Assembly: GCA_947175285.1 (NCBI GenBank)
Contig: CAMWMM010000229.1
Location: 1 to 7,584 of the forward strand
DNA length: 7,584 bases
Reading direction: 5' to 3'
Source of the DNA: an uncultured Lachnospiraceae bacterium
GTDB taxonomy: Bacteria > Bacillota_A > Clostridia > Lachnospirales > Lachnospiraceae
Position 1 is the stretch's first letter, and the number at the start of each line of letters is the position of its first letter. The position numbers and the translations under genes were made by a program. This document shows positions 6,901 through 7,584 of this stretch, one piece after another. Below the pieces are notes generated by a model. The model was not told the DNA's origin. It saw nothing but the letters and a program-made list of their open reading frames with translations, and made no database searches.

Positions 6901-7584
6901 CCAAATCCATCAGGCAGACAAATTTATCGTCCCTGCCTGCAAAAATTTCCTCTCTTTTCGCCAGATAGTCTTCATAAGTTTCCCGAATCGGTTTCTGATA
7001 ATACCCGTCCGCAAAAGCAATATCCTTTAATTCCGTAGAAAAAGTCGTATGACGGCAGTGGTCTGACCAGTAAGTATCGAGCACACGGATTTCCGTCATG
7101 GTCGGGTCTCTGTGTTCTTCCCCTTGATAATACTTCTGAATATGAAGAAAATCCTTAAAGGTCATGGCAAGCCCAAGTGAATCATACAATTTCCGAAGTT
7201 CCGCTTCAGGCATGGACTGAAATCCTGCAAACACCGCAATTTCTTCCGGCTCTTCATATACCGTAAGCAGCGTATCCGGTTTTACCATATCCGTCTCTCT
7301 TGAATCAACCGGATTAATGCAGTAGGCTTTTATTTTTGCAAATTCATCATCGGATATTTGTCCCGTTATCAAATAGGTTACGGCCGTTTTGATAACCGGT
7401 TCTTCCTCCGCGCTCAAAAATTCCACGCACTGTACCGCAGAGTCCGCTCTCTGGTCGAACTGCCCCGGCAGATATTCCACGCTGAATACTTTGCCATCCG
7501 CAGGAATCGCTATCTCTTCTTCATACAGAATATCAACGGGCGGTTCCGAAAATACGGTTTTACATGCCCTGACAAAAACCTCGT
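3944..7584 (-). CDS. purL: Phosphoribosylformylglycinamidine (FGAM) synthase, single-chain PurL, N-terminus outside window
   Basis: This cytoplasmic enzyme converts FGAR, ATP and glutamine to FGAM in purine synthesis. The frame is open to the right edge: upstream of the GTG at 7480 it reads EVFVRACKTVFSEPPVDILY, typical PurL N-terminal sequence, so 7480 is not the start. 1,212 residues are visible, and about 50 are missing judged by family length. Numbered from the first whole codon (7582): remainder of the PurS-like N-domain (to about 125); linker motif DTYWSDHCRHTTF (169-181); first AIRS-type ATP domain with NETHNHPTEIEPFGGAA (278-294); second, pseudo-symmetrical AIRS half with GGKDSMSGTF (744-753); and C-terminal glutaminase from VFIPVFPGTNCEYD (951). 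The triad is Cys1053 (GICNGFQ), His1183 and Glu1185 (AHSER, where many homologues have PHPER). The fused form replaces separate PurS, PurL and PurQ. No frameshift is seen. It is followed by a terminator-like hairpin. Confidence 0.97.
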   Translation of the reverse strand, partial: EVFVRACKTVFSEPPVDILYEEEIAIPADGKVFSVEYLPGQFDQRADSAVQCVEFLSAEEEPVIKTAVTYLITGQISDDEFAKIKAYCINPVDSRETDMVKPDTLLTVYEEPEEIAVFAGFQSMPEAELRKLYDSLGLAMTFKDFLHIQKYYQGEEHRDPTMTEIRVLDTYWSDHCRHTTFSTELKDIAFADGYYQKPIRETYEDYLAKREEIFAGRDDKFVCLMDLALIAMRKLKKDGKLDDMEQSDEINACSVVVPVEMDYGDGPVTEEWLVFFKNETHNHPTEIEPFGGAATCLGGAIRDPLSGRGYVYQAMRVTGAADPTVPVADTLKGKLSQKKLVRGAASGYSSYGNQIGLATGLVKEIYHPDYVAKRMEIGAVMGAAPRKNVIRETSDPDDIIILLGGRTGRDGCGGATGSSKVHTESSIETCGAEVQKGNAPTERKIQRLFRREEVSRLIKKCNDFGAGGVSVAIGELADGLIVDLDKVPKKYAGLDGTELAISESQERMAVVVSPKDVESFLGYAAEENLEAVVVAHVTKEPRLVLKWRGKEIVNISRAFLDTNGAHQETAVRVDMPAEEENYLKKISVPAVEAALKQGDVKKAWLTLLNDLNVCSQKGLVEMFDASIGAGSVYMPYGGKYQLTETQAMVAKLPVLKGKTETVTMMSYGFDPYLSSWSPYHGAIYAVTESMAKIVANGGDYKTIRFTFQEYFRRMTEDAGRWSQPFAALLGAYKAQLAYGLPSIGGKDSMSGTFNDIDVPPTLVSFAVDISKKQNIVTPELKKAGNKLVHFKIAKDEYDLPVFEKVMQMYDAILTLMSEKKIVSAYALDAKGVAAAISKMAFGNKLGVMIEKDVQLFTNGLGDIVAEMPAEAAAQLARSGLDFTLIGEVTKEAAFVCGDVRITMDEALQAWTSKLDKVFPYTAGKDKSPVESKVYQADNIYVCKHKVARPTVFIPVFPGTNCEYDSAKAFENAGADVITKVFKNMTAEDIRESVEVFEKAIGQAQIIMFPGGFSAGDEPDGSAKFFATAFQNEKMKEAVMKLLQERDGLALGICNGFQALIKLGLVPYGEIVGQKEDSPTLTFNTVNRHISKMAYLKVVSNKSPWLQGAVVGNTYVNPASHGEGRFVASKEWLEKLFANGQVATQYADADGNVSMDEEWNINGSYASIEGITSPDGRCFGKMAHSERRGDAVAVNIYGEQDLKIFESGVLYFK

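Noticed and set aside
7478..7480. GTG at 7480 as the start of purL
   Set aside because: The frame continues upstream without a stop and encodes recognisable PurL sequence (FSEPPVDILYEEE) up to the window edge.
1..7584. A novel multi-gene system, mobile element, CRISPR, tRNA or riboswitch
   Set aside because: All coding sequence is accounted for by purL, one dehydratase-like gene and carAB. I saw no direct-repeat arrays, transposase or integrase motifs, tRNA-like fold or known purine/pyrimidine riboswitch core in the gaps.

Overview
The window looks like chromosomal housekeeping DNA from an anaerobic Gram-positive bacterium of the Clostridia, most likely a Lachnospiraceae-type organism. The reasons are a single-chain PurL with a fused glutaminase domain, a 2-hydroxyacyl-CoA dehydratase-like protein of a family found mainly in strict anaerobes, AGGAGG-type ribosome sites, and a moderate base composition. 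The taxon is inferred from protein character and not from any marker gene. All four genes lie on the minus strand and are transcribed from right to left.

In order of transcription: (1) purL (phosphoribosylformylglycinamidine synthase, purine pathway) fills 3944 to the right edge. Its reading frame stays open to the edge, so its N-terminus is outside the window. (2) A terminator-like hairpin follows its stop. (3) An orphan 2-hydroxyacyl-CoA dehydratase/HgdB-like protein (2630-3865) comes next; its start is best placed at 3865, not at the longer GTG start at 3940. (4) A strong extended -10 promoter opens the pyrimidine/arginine module carA (1259-2476), followed by carB, which is cut by the left edge. 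carA and carB form the two-subunit carbamoyl-phosphate synthase: CarA releases ammonia from glutamine, and CarB uses it with bicarbonate and ATP.

The protein genes are conventional. The structure that needs explaining is in the non-coding DNA around carA. Its ~105-nt leader is tiled by three abutting inverted repeats starting at the predicted transcription start. The 107-bp carA-carB gap holds two more abutting hairpins, one of which runs into the carA stop codon and last codons. None of these has a U-tract, so they do not read as simple terminators. I see no CRISPR array, tRNA, rRNA, insertion sequence, phage or defence gene. I do not find a new multi-gene system here; the best leads are the hairpin-rich car leader and spacer, and the orphan dehydratase-like gene.
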